Shown here: positions 17,976-26,534 of the stretch, one piece after another
Layout: each line of letters opens with the position of its first letter
How positions within the stretch are numbered: position 1 is the first letter of the stretch
Assembly (NCBI RefSeq): GCF_027186265.1
Contig: NZ_CP114176.1
Location: forward strand, 868,001-932,000
Reading direction: 5' to 3'
DNA length: 64,000 bases
From: Lentibacillus daqui
Lineage (GTDB): Bacteria; Bacillota; Bacilli; Bacillales; Amphibacillaceae
Translations under genes and position numbers: made by a program
The notes under the pieces: model-generated
The model's input: only the letters and a program-made list of their open reading frames with translations
Databases searched by the model: none
What the model was told of the DNA's origin: nothing

Positions 17976-18854
17976 TTGACAGTAACCACAGTAGTAAAAG
18001 AAGAATCCCCCGGCTACACCAGACATGACCAACTATTCAAACAATTAATCAACACATTTTTTGAAGAATTTTTGGAAGCATTTTTTCCTGACATTCATCA
18101 CAATATTGATTTTCATTCGATCCAACCTTATCCGCAAGAAGTTTACACAGATCTAATCCAAGGGAATACAAGAAGACTGGATATTATCGTTGAAACGAAA
18201 CTAAAGAGTACAGATACCGTCATTATCGTTCACATTGAACCGCAAAACGAAAAACAAGATAATTTTCATGAGCGGATGTTTCGTTATTTCAGTTTGATGT
18301 ATAATAAATACCAGAAGCCTATTGTACCGATAGCCATATTTAGTTATAGCGAAAAGTGGGAACGTGATGAATATACGATGGAATTTCCGTTTGCCCATGT
18401 GTTAACGTTTCAATATTTGACGCTACACTTGCGTAAAAAGAACTGGAGAGACTATATCAAGTCTGACAATCCAGCAGCCGCGGCATTATTGAGTAAAATG
18501 GGTTATAAAAAGGAAGAAAAAGTACAGGTGAAAATCGAGTTTTTACGAATGATGACCCGAATGGAATTGGACCCGGCACGTGAGAGATTAATTTATGGCT
18601 TTTTCGAGACCTATTTAATACTGTCTGAAAAGGAGGAAGAAGAAATGGCGAAGGAAATCAAACAGTTGCCTGATGCGGAAAAAATAATGGAGTTACCGAT
18701 TTCGTATGAAGAGCGTGGAATTGAGAAAGGGAAAGAAATTGGCAAAGAAATTAGAACCAAAGAAGTAGCACGTGAGATGTTGAAAAAAGGGATGTCCATT
18801 GAACTGATTGCTGAAGTGACCCGCTTGTCTGAACAGGAGATTAAGCAATTGTAA
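17976..18854 (+). CDS. Rpn-family PD-(D/E)XK nuclease (YhgA-like)
   Basis: About 292 residues from a TTG at 17976 with AAAGGAAG 7 bases upstream. An HDQLFKQLINTFFEEFLEAFFPD N-terminus leads to a PD-(D/E)XK core: D69 in RRLDIIVE and E88-x-Q90 in VHIEPQ, as in Rpn recombination-promoting nucleases (PF04754-like). The C-terminus is charged and helical, with a KGKEIGKEIRTKE repeat-like stretch ending in an HTH-like IELIAEVTRLSEQEI. These proteins spread among bacteria; no partner gene is seen. It lies just upstream of the tRNA cluster. Confidence 0.8.
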   Translation: MTVTTVVKEESPGYTRHDQLFKQLINTFFEEFLEAFFPDIHHNIDFHSIQPYPQEVYTDLIQGNTRRLDIIVETKLKSTDTVIIVHIEPQNEKQDNFHERMFRYFSLMYNKYQKPIVPIAIFSYSEKWERDEYTMEFPFAHVLTFQYLTLHLRKKNWRDYIKSDNPAAAALLSKMGYKKEEKVQVKIEFLRMMTRMELDPARERLIYGFFETYLILSEKEEEEMAKEIKQLPDAEKIMELPISYEERGIEKGKEIGKEIRTKEVAREMLKKGMSIELIAEVTRLSEQEIKQL

Positions 18855-18874
18855 AAATTGTCGGATTGAATGTG

Positions 18875-18919
18875 ATGGATCCAAAACATGAAGGCTAAGT
18901 TTTTGGATCCATCTTTTTT
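18875..18919 (+). terminator. Terminator after the Rpn gene
   Basis: ATGGATCCAAAA (18875-18886) pairs perfectly with TTTTGGATCCAT (18901-18912), followed by CTTTTTT. The remaining bases up to the tRNA genes (18920-19178) hold nothing I recognise. Confidence 0.9.
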
Positions 18920-19178
18920 AAACCATTGGAACACTTGATGAAACCTGGTTGTCTAGGGGATACGGTGATTAAACACTATCCTCGTTTCTGCTTTTGGTTT
19001 TCCATTTTGAAACGTGCTCTCAAATCACATGCAATCTCTGGATTTATGTCGTTATTTTAATTTAGAGTCGAGATACTTAGGTGTATATCAAAACTTAAGT
19101 AATACCTAAGCATGCAAGTTGACATTTTTCATCATTCGTATTAATATTTTCTTTGTTGAAATCAATGCTTCTGATGCT

Positions 19179-19254
19179 GCGAAAGTAGTTCAGTTGGTAG
19201 AACATCACCTTCCCAAGGTGAGGGTCGCGGGTTCGAATCCCGTCTTTCGCTCCA
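19179..19254 (+). tRNA. tRNA-Gly (anticodon CCC)
   Basis: A 76-base cloverleaf. Acceptor GCGAAAG pairs with CTTTCGC; anticodon stem TCACC/GGTGA encloses loop TTCCCAA (anticodon CCC); the GGTTCGAATCC T arm is present. Discriminator T and a genomically encoded CCA end it. Confidence 0.95.
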
Positions 19255-19258
19255 AGTG

Positions 19259-19332
19259 CGGGAAGTGGCTCAGCTTGGTAGAGCGCCACGTTCGGGACGT
19301 GGAGGTCGCAGGTTCAAGTCCTGTCTTCCCGA
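19259..19332 (+). tRNA. tRNA-Pro (anticodon CGG)
   Basis: Acceptor CGGGAAG pairs with CTTCCCG; anticodon stem CCACG/CGTGG encloses TTCGGGA (anticodon CGG). The T arm reads AGGTTCAAGTCCT. Discriminator A; the CCA is not encoded. It begins 5 bases after tRNA-Gly. Confidence 0.95.
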
Positions 19333-19349
19333 TTATTATAAAAAAATAA

Positions 19350-19422
19350 GGGGCCTTAGCTCAGCTGGGAGAGCGCCTGCTTTGCACGCAGGAGGTCAGC
19401 GGTTCGATCCCGCTAGGCTCCA
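19350..19422 (+). tRNA. tRNA-Ala (anticodon TGC)
   Basis: Acceptor GGGGCCT pairs with AGGCTCC (one G-T pair); anticodon stem CCTGC/GCAGG encloses TTTGCAC (anticodon TGC). The T arm reads CGGTTCGATCCCG. Discriminator A; no encoded CCA. Confidence 0.95.
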
Positions 19423-19428
19423 TCGATG

Positions 19429-19464
19429 AAAAGACGAAGGTGATATACTATCCTTCGTCGTTTT
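19429..19464 (+). terminator. Terminator of the tRNA cluster
   Basis: AAAAGACGAAGG pairs with CCTTCGTCGTTTT around an 11-base loop. Confidence 0.8.
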
Positions 19465-19777
19465 ACCTTTATAAGTTTGCTGATTCTGCTTTCATTTGCT
19501 TTTGAGTCTTTAATGTTTTCCAAGCAACATTTTTTCATAATCTAAGGTTAGACTTCAATGGAAATGTAGCATCTGCACTTCATGTCTATTAAAGTGTACT
19601 ACCTTTAGTGAAGAAGACCACCGCATGATTTGGAACGGATAAGACATAAAGCCGATGGGAAAGTTGAACGCTAGGGCATAAGGTCAATCTGATATGAAGG
19701 GAAATCACTTGAGTAGCTGATTATATTCCATAAGCATTGTCGGAAAAAGTCAGGACAAGAAAATCACCTTCCTGCCC
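19465..19777. other. Gap with no recognised feature
   Basis: Between the tRNA terminator and the end of pcp. I see no open frame with a ribosome site, no repeat shared with the rest of the window and no convincing hairpin. Confidence 0.5.
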
Positions 19778-20428
19778 CTAGTGTATCGCTCCACCTATTT
19801 CCCGAATATCCTCTTTTTCATTTGCGGCGGTGACGGCAGCAATTTCCAACCCACGGACAATCGTCTCCAGACTTAAACTTGGTGCATCTTTATCAGCGGT
19901 TTGTACTGGAATAAAGGGAATATGGATAAAGCCTCCACGTATTTTCGGAGCTTCCGTTGCCAGATAGTTCATCAATCCATAAAAAAGATGGTTGCAAACA
20001 AAAGTGCCGGCTGTATTGGAAACAGCTGCTGGAATAGCTGCTTCTCGCATGTCGCGAACGATCCGTTTGATCGGTAATGTAGACCAATAGGCCACAGGAC
20101 CATCCTCGACGATTTGTTCATCTATTGGTTGTTTTTGCCTATTATCTGGAATACGCGCATCGTCGACATTGATAGCAACCCTCTCCATGGTGATTTGTGT
20201 ACGGCCGCCAGCTTGTCCCACGCAAATAACGACATCAGGTTTATGTGTGTCAATAGCTTTTTTTACTGCATCAATTGATTCATGAAATACAGTGGGAACC
20301 TCTTGGGTAATAATCTCCAAACCCCCACTCAATATCTTTCCTTCCAATTGTTTCACTGCTTCAAGTGCAGGATTTATTTTATCATCGCCAAATGGATCGA
20401 ACCCTGTTAGTAATACTTTTTTTACCAT
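19778..20428 (-). CDS. pcp: Pyrrolidone-carboxylate peptidase (pyroglutamyl peptidase I)
   Basis: 216 residues, the usual size. The cysteine peptidase C15 triad is visible: E82 in TMERVA, C145 in GTFVCNH and H169 in GFIHIP. The N-terminus KVLLTGFDPFGDDKINPA is diagnostic. It removes N-terminal pyroglutamate from peptides. It is the last gene of an operon with the DUF969 and DUF979 membrane proteins, 12 bases downstream of the latter. Confidence 0.95.
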   Translation of the reverse strand: MVKKVLLTGFDPFGDDKINPALEAVKQLEGKILSGGLEIITQEVPTVFHESIDAVKKAIDTHKPDVVICVGQAGGRTQITMERVAINVDDARIPDNRQKQPIDEQIVEDGPVAYWSTLPIKRIVRDMREAAIPAAVSNTAGTFVCNHLFYGLMNYLATEAPKIRGGFIHIPFIPVQTADKDAPSLSLETIVRGLEIAAVTAANEKEDIREIGGAIH

Positions 20429-20440
20429 TGAAAAATACTC

Positions 20441-21394
20441 CTATCTTATTAATAAATACATCAGAATAATATTGAAACCGAGAACAATGAGTGCGGTTGG
20501 GGCTTGTACACGGATGACATGATTTTTATCCTTCAAGTCTAACAACGCTGCTGGAACAATATTGAAATTCGCTGCCATTGGCGTCATTAGTGTTCCGCAA
20601 TAACCGGCAAACATTGCAATTGCCGCTATCTGGTTTGGATTCGCGTTAAAATTATTGATCAAAAATGGAATTGCTACCCCTGCTGCCATAACTGGAAACG
20701 CTGCAAAGGCATTTCCCATTACAAGCGTAAATAACGCCATCCCGATAAGAAAAACAAATACACCCCAGAATAATGAATGTTCAGGAATAACTTTGGTAAC
20801 TACATCCGAAACAACTTCTCCAACTCCAGCCTTGTTAAATATAGTTCCTAACGTTGCTAGTAGTTGTGGCAATACTACCGCCCAGCCAATCGCCTCCAGA
20901 AGTCGTCGCGATTCTTTTATGGTTGTTCGTGGCGTACTTTTTGTTAACGCCATCGCGGTAATAATGGCGATGATACAAGCCAATCCTAATGCCACCAGTG
21001 TCGGGTTTTCCGGATCAAATAATACCATCGAATTAATTTTTATTCCGCCTAATAGTTTTGAACCTATTACCGTTAAAATCGGAATTAGTAACGCTGGCAA
21101 AAATAGTAGATTTCCTAAACGTTTGCGGCTAGTTTCTCTTTCCTGCTCAGTCGCTTCACCGTATTCACCTTTACGAAGCCCACCCATACCAACGATAATG
21201 ACCATAATAATGACCAATACACCGATATAAAAGGGGGGTATCACTTTTCCGAATAATAGTGTAATGGCGTAAATAAAGTAGAACAACCCAGATTGGATTC
21301 TGTGAGTATTTGCTTTATCCATAAACGTATAAAATGAACAGCATAAACCTATGATTCCCATTATAATATAGATGAATTCAACCGAAAAGATCAT
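20441..21394 (-). CDS. DUF979 family membrane protein, putative permease subunit
   Basis: 317 residues with about nine hydrophobic spans, matching DUF979: an EFIYIIMGIIGLCCSFYTFMDK N-terminus, a conserved MALFTLVMGNAFAAFPVMAAG span and MFAGYCGTLMTPMAANFNIVPAALL near the C-terminus. It follows the DUF969 gene by 4 bases and precedes pcp. DUF969 and DUF979 look like two halves of one ion-transporter-like permease, and the constant company of pcp suggests uptake of pyroglutamyl peptides or 5-oxoproline. That role is inferred from context. Confidence 0.8.
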   Translation of the reverse strand: MIFSVEFIYIIMGIIGLCCSFYTFMDKANTHRIQSGLFYFIYAITLLFGKVIPPFYIGVLVIIMVIIVGMGGLRKGEYGEATEQERETSRKRLGNLLFLPALLIPILTVIGSKLLGGIKINSMVLFDPENPTLVALGLACIIAIITAMALTKSTPRTTIKESRRLLEAIGWAVVLPQLLATLGTIFNKAGVGEVVSDVVTKVIPEHSLFWGVFVFLIGMALFTLVMGNAFAAFPVMAAGVAIPFLINNFNANPNQIAAIAMFAGYCGTLMTPMAANFNIVPAALLDLKDKNHVIRVQAPTALIVLGFNIILMYLLIR

Positions 21395-21398
21395 GCAC

Positions 21399-22103
21399 TC
21401 ACATCCTTATTGTTGTTCCGTTTCGGATTTTTGCATTTTTAGGACTAAATTTCTGTTTCAGTTTTTTATCAAATCGATGAAGTCGAATCGAATGGACAAT
21501 AAATGCAAAAATTGCTGTTGGAATGCCCCAGAGTGCCATCATAATTGGGTCTGAATCAATCCCATTTTGGTCAAAGAATCCTTTCATTAAAAGAATTCCA
21601 CCGACTGCCACGAAAATATCCTCTCCAAAGAATAATCCAATATTATCAGCTGCTGCGGCATGGGCTCGAATGTCTTCTTTGTCCTTTTTAGGAATTTTTC
21701 CGTATTTTGCTTCTGCAGCTCCTTCAGCCATCGGAGAAATTAATGGCCGGACTGTTTGAGGATGTCCACCAATACTATTAAGACCGAGCGCAGCACCGAT
21801 TTCACGAATGAGTAGATAAATATTGATAATACGCCCCGCAGTAGCAGCCTTGATTTTTGATACAAGTTTTGCCGCCTGGTTTTGTAGCCCGCTTTTTTCT
21901 AATAGCCCAATGACTGGTAGTGTAACGATTAATATCGACATATAACGATTCGTTGTAAATGCTTCACCGAACTGCGTAATAATGTCCGTGATTGATAATC
22001 CGCCAATAAGGCCTGTAATTAATCCTGAGACAGTTACTACAACCAATGAATTCAAACGGAACGCAAATCCTATCACAATTAAGGCAACTCCAATTAATAC
22101 CAT
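21399..22103 (-). CDS. DUF969 family membrane protein, putative permease subunit
   Basis: 234 residues with about six hydrophobic segments. The hallmark of DUF969 is LIREIGAALGLNSIGGHPQTVRPLISPMAEGAAE near residues 102-135, followed by ADNIGLFFGEDIFVAVGGILLM. First gene of the operon with DUF979 and pcp, transcribed from a promoter at 22150-22178. The GGHPQTVRP loop resembles re-entrant substrate loops of secondary transporters. Confidence 0.82.
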   Translation of the reverse strand: MVLIGVALIVIGFAFRLNSLVVVTVSGLITGLIGGLSITDIITQFGEAFTTNRYMSILIVTLPVIGLLEKSGLQNQAAKLVSKIKAATAGRIINIYLLIREIGAALGLNSIGGHPQTVRPLISPMAEGAAEAKYGKIPKKDKEDIRAHAAAADNIGLFFGEDIFVAVGGILLMKGFFDQNGIDSDPIMMALWGIPTAIFAFIVHSIRLHRFDKKLKQKFSPKNAKIRNGTTIRM

Positions 22104-22149
22104 ATAAAACCCGCTTTCTTAACGTAATTTTTTTGAAAAGTTTTATCTT

Positions 22150-22178
22150 ATTCTACTATAATTCAACAATTACGACAA
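22150..22178 (-). promoter_or_regulatory. Promoter of the DUF969-DUF979-pcp operon
   Basis: On the minus strand TTGTCG (22178-22173) and TAGAAT (22155-22150) are 17 bases apart. The rest of the 22104-22427 gap holds only a possible 19-codon frame at 22324 behind AAGGGGTG, which I do not call. Confidence 0.6.
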
Positions 22179-22427
22179 GAGTAAGAAAATGGTATTTATA
22201 TAGAGCCTTCTTAAACGATTGTCTACTCAATAAAAAAGAAGAGTATTTACACAATGAAACAAACAATGAGGGTTCTTAGCTTCAGTGGGGTTAATGTGGA
22301 GCATGCAAAATAAGGGGTGTAATATGTCTTTAATTACTAGCGTGATAAAAAGGAAAAACAATGAATTTTTCATTTCAAAGTAACGTTAAGTGTCATATAA
22401 TATCTTTGCAATCAACACTTTAAAAAA

Positions 22428-22456
22428 TGGGGCGGAGAAACTATTCTCCGCCCCAA
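22428..22456 (-). terminator. Strong terminator after the 96-residue hypothetical gene
   Basis: The minus strand reads GGGGCGGAGAA, then a TAGT loop, then the perfect complement and a run of T. Confidence 0.92.
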
Positions 22457-22460
22457 AACG

Positions 22461-22751
22461 TTATTCTTTATGTTTTTTTTCGTGATTTCCCCGTGCCTTT
22501 TTATATAGTTTTCCAGGTGCTTCGGAAGTTTTTCCGATTACGTCATTAGCTTTTCCGGCTGCACCCTTTAGAATTCGGCCAGAGGCATCGGTTGCTTTCC
22601 CGACAAGGCCACCTTCTCCGGAAACGGTTTTGATGATACGTCCAGCTGAATCAACAGTATTACCGAAGAGGTCTGTTGCTTCCTTGGAAGTGCTCTTAAT
22701 GAAGTTATCTTTCTTTTGATTTTGATGTTTCTCATGCTTTTCGTCACTCAT
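22461..22751 (-). CDS. Small hydrophilic protein of unknown function
   Basis: 96 residues, not recognised. Lysine/histidine-rich ends (MSDEKHEKHQNQKKD and NHEKKHKE) enclose three related segments: LFGNTVDSAGRIIKTVSG, LVGKATDASGRILKGAAG and VIGKTSEAPGKLYKKARG. This looks like an imperfect repeat of about 18 residues with G-[KR]-x(2)-[ED]-[SA]-x-G-[RK]. The composition recalls hydrophilic stress-type proteins. AAGGAGATGAT precedes the ATG, and a very strong terminator follows, so the gene is real and monocistronic. Confidence 0.7.
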   Translation of the reverse strand: MSDEKHEKHQNQKKDNFIKSTSKEATDLFGNTVDSAGRIIKTVSGEGGLVGKATDASGRILKGAAGKANDVIGKTSEAPGKLYKKARGNHEKKHKE

Positions 22752-23149
22752 GATGTATCATCTCCTTATAGAGGTTCTTTAACAAGACTATGCAAAAACC
22801 TACAATAAAATTACAGTGAATTTAGGGTTAATATGAGGATAGGCTAGGATGGCTAAAAACAGGTATGGGATAAGGGAATATTCATAAGAATTAATGAAAA
22901 TTGAATATGGGAGAAGGACAAGTCTGTAGATTGCTAGTTTAAAATTGGTCGTTAATGGATATACCATGCATAAATAAGGTTGTTCGTGAATAGTAAAAAT
23001 GCCATTTTACCTATTGTGTTGAAGGGAAATATTTTTTAACGAGGATTTTTGATAGTATCAGCGGACAAGAGACTATGGTTATTACACGGGGTACATAGTG
23101 TTCTGAAACATTGAAATTCAGGCAATCCAACAGAAAAGAGGTAGTATAA
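22752..23149. other. Gap with no recognised feature
   Basis: Contains the upstream regions of two divergent genes. No convincing promoter pair, dyad or repeat was found beyond AAAGAGGTAGTATAA just before the ATG at 23150. Confidence 0.4.
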
Positions 23150-23812
23150 ATGAAGGCATATCAAATTAAAATCGAACTAATTGGCACTGACCCGTCAATT
23201 TGGCGTCGCGTTATTATGCCAGCGGATGCAACATTTAAGCGGCTGCATGATGTGATCCAAACAGTAACAAATTTTCATGGATACCATTTATATGCATTTG
23301 ATTTGCCACAGGAAAATATAAGTGTGACCAACGATGAGGAAGCTTATCAGGAGCATAAGCATTTTATGAATAATCGGAAGGAAATCGAATTAAAGATGTA
23401 TGAGAATGCTTCTCCTGAAAACATGGAGTTTGTGGATATGCAACTGGAAAACTTAAAAACAGTAGTCCGCAAGCCTTCAGGAATCAAAATTGATAAGTAT
23501 TTGGAGAAATACAAGGAACTACCTTATCTTTATGACTACGGTGATGGTTGGCAATTTATTATTACACTGGAGAAAATTTTAGAAGATTACAAGTATGGGT
23601 ATCCAATTCTGATCGATGGAGCGGAAACTGCACCTCCAGAAGATGTTGGTGGAATTCCTGGATATGAGGATTTTATTGAAGCTTATCGAAATGAAACCCA
23701 TCCGGACCATAAGGATATGAAAGAATGGGCTAATGAACAGTTTTTCCGAGAATATGATCCGGAGTTTATCAATTACATGCTTAAGTCTATTAAATATAAG
23801 AAAAGTAAATAA
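23150..23812 (+). CDS. Plasmid pRiA4b ORF-3-like protein
   Basis: 220 residues matching the pRiA4b ORF-3 family: an N-terminal YQIKIELIGTDPSIWRRVIMPADATFKRLHDVIQ segment, LPYLYDYGDGWQFIITLE in the middle, and a C-terminal PPEDVGGIPGYEDFIEA...FDPEFIN-like end. The fold is a small beta-grasp-like domain; the biochemical role is unknown. Despite the family name nothing nearby indicates a plasmid origin. GAGGTAG lies ahead of the ATG. Confidence 0.85.
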   Translation: MKAYQIKIELIGTDPSIWRRVIMPADATFKRLHDVIQTVTNFHGYHLYAFDLPQENISVTNDEEAYQEHKHFMNNRKEIELKMYENASPENMEFVDMQLENLKTVVRKPSGIKIDKYLEKYKELPYLYDYGDGWQFIITLEKILEDYKYGYPILIDGAETAPPEDVGGIPGYEDFIEAYRNETHPDHKDMKEWANEQFFREYDPEFINYMLKSIKYKKSK

Positions 23813-23911
23813 ACGATTGGTTTCCTGTCTTGCCGGTTTGGGTGAGACAGGGGATCCTTCTTCTTGGCTCACTTAATGTGTTTTCCTTCTCCCCATTTAT
23901 AATATTTAAAT

Positions 23912-23941
23912 AAGCCACTGAAACTAATTAGTGGCTTTTTG
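23912..23941 (+). terminator. Terminator after the pRiA4b ORF-3-like gene
   Basis: AAGCCACT pairs with AGTGGCTT around a 10-base loop, followed by TTT. It may also serve the convergent SulP gene. Confidence 0.7.
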
Positions 23942-23993
23942 TGTCAATGGAGCCGGGGTAAAATTTCTAATTCAAGTCCACTTTTACCAAAAG

Positions 23994-25262
23994 CTAGGTT
24001 ACATGCAATAGCTTTGTTTTGATAAACGTATACAACAGTGAAAGAAAAATACCAATCATTAATCCAACAAAAATATCAATCATTAATGTAGCGAGAAACG
24101 TTGAAAGCATAATGATCGCCAAGAAAGGCGCGTGTTTCAGATAATAACGCATATCCTTAACATTAATCAGGTTGGTGACTGCAACAATAATGACGGCAGC
24201 GAGTGTTGCTTTTGGTAAAAAATAAAATAGAGGAGTTAAATAAAGCAGTGTGATCAAGACAAATGCTGCCGCAACAAATAAAGAAAAATTGCTTTTAGCC
24301 CCTGATTGATGATTAACCGCTGTTCGCGAAATCGCTCCTGCCACTGGAATGGCACCAACAATGGAACTGGTTAGATTAGCTAGTCCCAACCCCAGCAATT
24401 CCTGATTCGGGTTCAGTTGTTCATTTTTCTTTGCAGCCAGTGTTTTGGCAACCGAATAGGATTCAGCGAACGAAATAAAACCAATCATGAAAGCAATTGG
24501 AAGTAATGATAAGAATGTATCAAATGTTGGAAGTTGCAAAGAAATACTTGGTAACCCCCGTGGGATGCCTCCAATGATTTGGACTCCTCTTTGCTCTAAA
24601 TGGAAAAAATAGACGATAATGATTGATGCTACGATAACGATTAGTGGCCCTAGTGATGTATGAAATTTGGTTTTTAAAATGATCAGTAACCATAGACTGC
24701 TAAATCCAAGAATCACTGTGAAAATATTTACTTGGTGCAGGTGATAAGTGATTTCAAGAAGGTAATCGGCAATATTTTGAAATGATGCCAAGCTGACCCC
24801 CATAATTGCCGGAATTTGGGTTATCGCAATAATAACAGCGGCGGCTGACGTAAATCCACTGATTACAGCGGGTGAAATATAATCAAAAAAGGAACCAAAC
24901 TTAATGAGACTCAACATCAGTTGCACCACGCCAACGATTAAGGTCAACAGAATGATTAGGGTGAAAAAATGTGACGAATGGGGCTTTACAAGTGCCGCAA
25001 TACCTGTAAAGGCTAACAGGGATGCAATTGAGACCGGACCTACACTTAAATATCTTGAGTTACCAAATAAGGCATAAATTAAGACAGGGAAAATAGCAGC
25101 GAATAAACCAAAAACTACTGGCACACCGGCGATGACAGCATAGGCCATACTTTGCGGAATTAATAAAAAGGCAACCACCATCCCAGCGGTAAGATCATTT
25201 GGTAAATAGGAAAGATGATAATGGACAAGTTGTTTTAGTCCGGGCATTATTTTAAAAATCAT
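23994..25262 (-). CDS. SulP family anion transporter without a STAS domain
   Basis: 422 residues of membrane-embedded SulP core. The N-terminal LPNDLTAGMVVAFLLIPQSMAYAVIAGVPVVFGLFAA is the family signature; GLGLANLTSSIVGAIPVAGAISRTAVN marks the second half. It ends shortly after the last span (FIKTKLLHVT), so the cytoplasmic STAS domain of about 100-130 residues is missing. The DNA beyond the stop does not restore one. Probably sulfate or bicarbonate transport. CGGAGGC precedes the ATG, and an 18-bp palindrome lies at 25281-25298. Confidence 0.85.
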   Translation of the reverse strand: MIFKIMPGLKQLVHYHLSYLPNDLTAGMVVAFLLIPQSMAYAVIAGVPVVFGLFAAIFPVLIYALFGNSRYLSVGPVSIASLLAFTGIAALVKPHSSHFFTLIILLTLIVGVVQLMLSLIKFGSFFDYISPAVISGFTSAAAVIIAITQIPAIMGVSLASFQNIADYLLEITYHLHQVNIFTVILGFSSLWLLIILKTKFHTSLGPLIVIVASIIIVYFFHLEQRGVQIIGGIPRGLPSISLQLPTFDTFLSLLPIAFMIGFISFAESYSVAKTLAAKKNEQLNPNQELLGLGLANLTSSIVGAIPVAGAISRTAVNHQSGAKSNFSLFVAAAFVLITLLYLTPLFYFLPKATLAAVIIVAVTNLINVKDMRYYLKHAPFLAIIMLSTFLATLMIDIFVGLMIGIFLSLLYTFIKTKLLHVT

Positions 25263-25280
25263 GGGAAAAGCCTCCGAATA

Positions 25281-25298
25281 GTACAGGTATACTTGTAC
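25281..25298. promoter_or_regulatory. 18-bp palindrome upstream of the SulP gene, operator candidate
   Basis: GTACAGGTATACTTGTAC is palindromic except for one mismatched pair and lies between a TAGAAT -10-like sequence and the ribosome site of the SulP gene. The shape suits a dimeric repressor; the regulator is not known. Confidence 0.45.
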
Positions 25299-25404
25299 AT
25301 TATTCTATTTATTAATAAATTATGACGCCGGCGAACAAAGACTTCACTGGTGATATCATCTACGGCATGTACTCCACAGTTTCTATTTGAATACTACCCA
25401 ATGA

Positions 25405-25433
25405 TTGCACATTACCCTTAAAAACGATAAAAT
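25405..25433 (+). promoter_or_regulatory. Sigma-A promoter of ddh
   Basis: TTGCAC (25405-25410), 17-base spacer, TAAAAT (25428-25433). Confidence 0.65.
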
Positions 25434-25467
25434 ATAAAAATAATCTGTTGTATCGGAGGTAGGATTG

Positions 25468-26454
25468 ATGGGAGAAAAGATCAATGTAGGAATTGTAGGT
25501 TACGGTAATTTGGGAAAAGGTGCAGAAATGGCAATTGGACAACAGCCAGACATGGAGCTTGTCGCTATTTTTACCCGAAGAGACCCACAAACATTAAAAG
25601 TGAATGATCCAAACGTAAAGGTTTTACATATTGACGACGCGAAGGAATACCAGGAGCAAATTGATGTCATGATTTTGTGTGGCGGTTCCGCTACGGATTT
25701 ACCTGAACAGGTTCCTGCTTTTGCAAAGATGTTTAATACGGTAGATAGTTTTGATACACATGCTAAAATTCCGGAATACTTTGCATCGGTGGATAAAGTT
25801 GCACAGGCAAGCGGAACAACCAGTATCATTTCGGTTGGCTGGGATCCAGGATTGTTTTCCATTAATCGCGTGATGTCTGAAGCAGTGTTGGCGCAGGGTA
25901 AAACATACACATTTTGGGGTAAAGGCTTGAGCCAGGGACATTCCGATGCAGTAAGAAGGATTGATGGCGTGAAGAATGGTGTACAATATACCATACCTTC
26001 AGAAAAAGTAATGGAACAAGTCAGAAATGGGGAAAATCCGGAGGCATCCAATAGCGATCGTCACACAAGGACATGCTATATTGTCCCAGAGGAAGGGGCA
26101 GATACAGCACGAATTGAGCAGGAAATTAAAACAATGCCGAACTATTTTGACGAATATGAGACAACCGTACACTTTATTACCGAGGAAGAATTGAAGCGGG
26201 ATCATTCTGCCATGCCTCATGGTGGTTTTGTCATCCGGAGTGGACAAACCGGTGACGGCAACAATCAGATCGTTGAATTCAGTTTGAAGCTGGACAGCAA
26301 TCCCGGGTTTACCTCAAGCGTGCTGGTAGCATATGCCCGAGCCGCCCATCGCTTAAATAAAGACGGGCAACACGGAGCGAAAACGGTGTATGATGTCGCA
26401 CCAGGTTACATTTCACCGAAGACGCCGGAAGAATTACGCAAGGACTATTTATAA
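25468..26454 (+). CDS. ddh: meso-diaminopimelate dehydrogenase
   Basis: 328 residues. The N-terminal Rossmann fold VGIVGYGNLGKGAE binds NADP; SFDTHAKIPEY, SVGWDPGLFSINR and the C-terminal MPHGGFVIRSG are typical of Ddh. The enzyme interconverts meso-DAP and tetrahydrodipicolinate, either a one-step lysine/DAP route or, in reverse, catabolism of murein DAP. GGAGGT at 25455-25460 supports the ATG at 25468 rather than the TTG three bases earlier. It has its own promoter and terminator. Confidence 0.92.
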   Translation: MGEKINVGIVGYGNLGKGAEMAIGQQPDMELVAIFTRRDPQTLKVNDPNVKVLHIDDAKEYQEQIDVMILCGGSATDLPEQVPAFAKMFNTVDSFDTHAKIPEYFASVDKVAQASGTTSIISVGWDPGLFSINRVMSEAVLAQGKTYTFWGKGLSQGHSDAVRRIDGVKNGVQYTIPSEKVMEQVRNGENPEASNSDRHTRTCYIVPEEGADTARIEQEIKTMPNYFDEYETTVHFITEEELKRDHSAMPHGGFVIRSGQTGDGNNQIVEFSLKLDSNPGFTSSVLVAYARAAHRLNKDGQHGAKTVYDVAPGYISPKTPEELRKDYL

Positions 26455-26468
26455 AACACTTAACACTT

Positions 26469-26498
26469 AAAAAGCCACTGACGATCAGTGGCTTTTTA
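26469..26498 (+). terminator. Terminator after ddh
   Basis: AAAAGCCACTGA pairs with TCAGTGGCTTTTT around a 4-base loop. Confidence 0.9.
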
Positions 26499-26509
26499 TT
26501 TGAGCACGT

Positions 26510-26534
26510 TCGTTCAACCAAAATGAACGATTTT
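26510..26534 (+). other. Hairpin downstream of the ddh terminator
   Basis: TCGTTCA (26510-26516) and TGAACGA (26524-26530) form a 7-bp stem followed by TTTT. It could be a second terminator or an operator. The rest of the gap to 26800 shows only a TTTGCATTTGCAAA dyad. Confidence 0.35.

Noticed and set aside
19179..19422. Prophage or integrative element at the tRNA cluster
   Set aside because: No integrase, no duplicated tRNA 3' end and no att-like repeat were found in the flanks.
23994..24000. Frameshift truncating the SulP STAS domain
   Set aside because: The sequence beyond the stop codon shows no STAS-like reading frame, so a naturally short protein is more likely.
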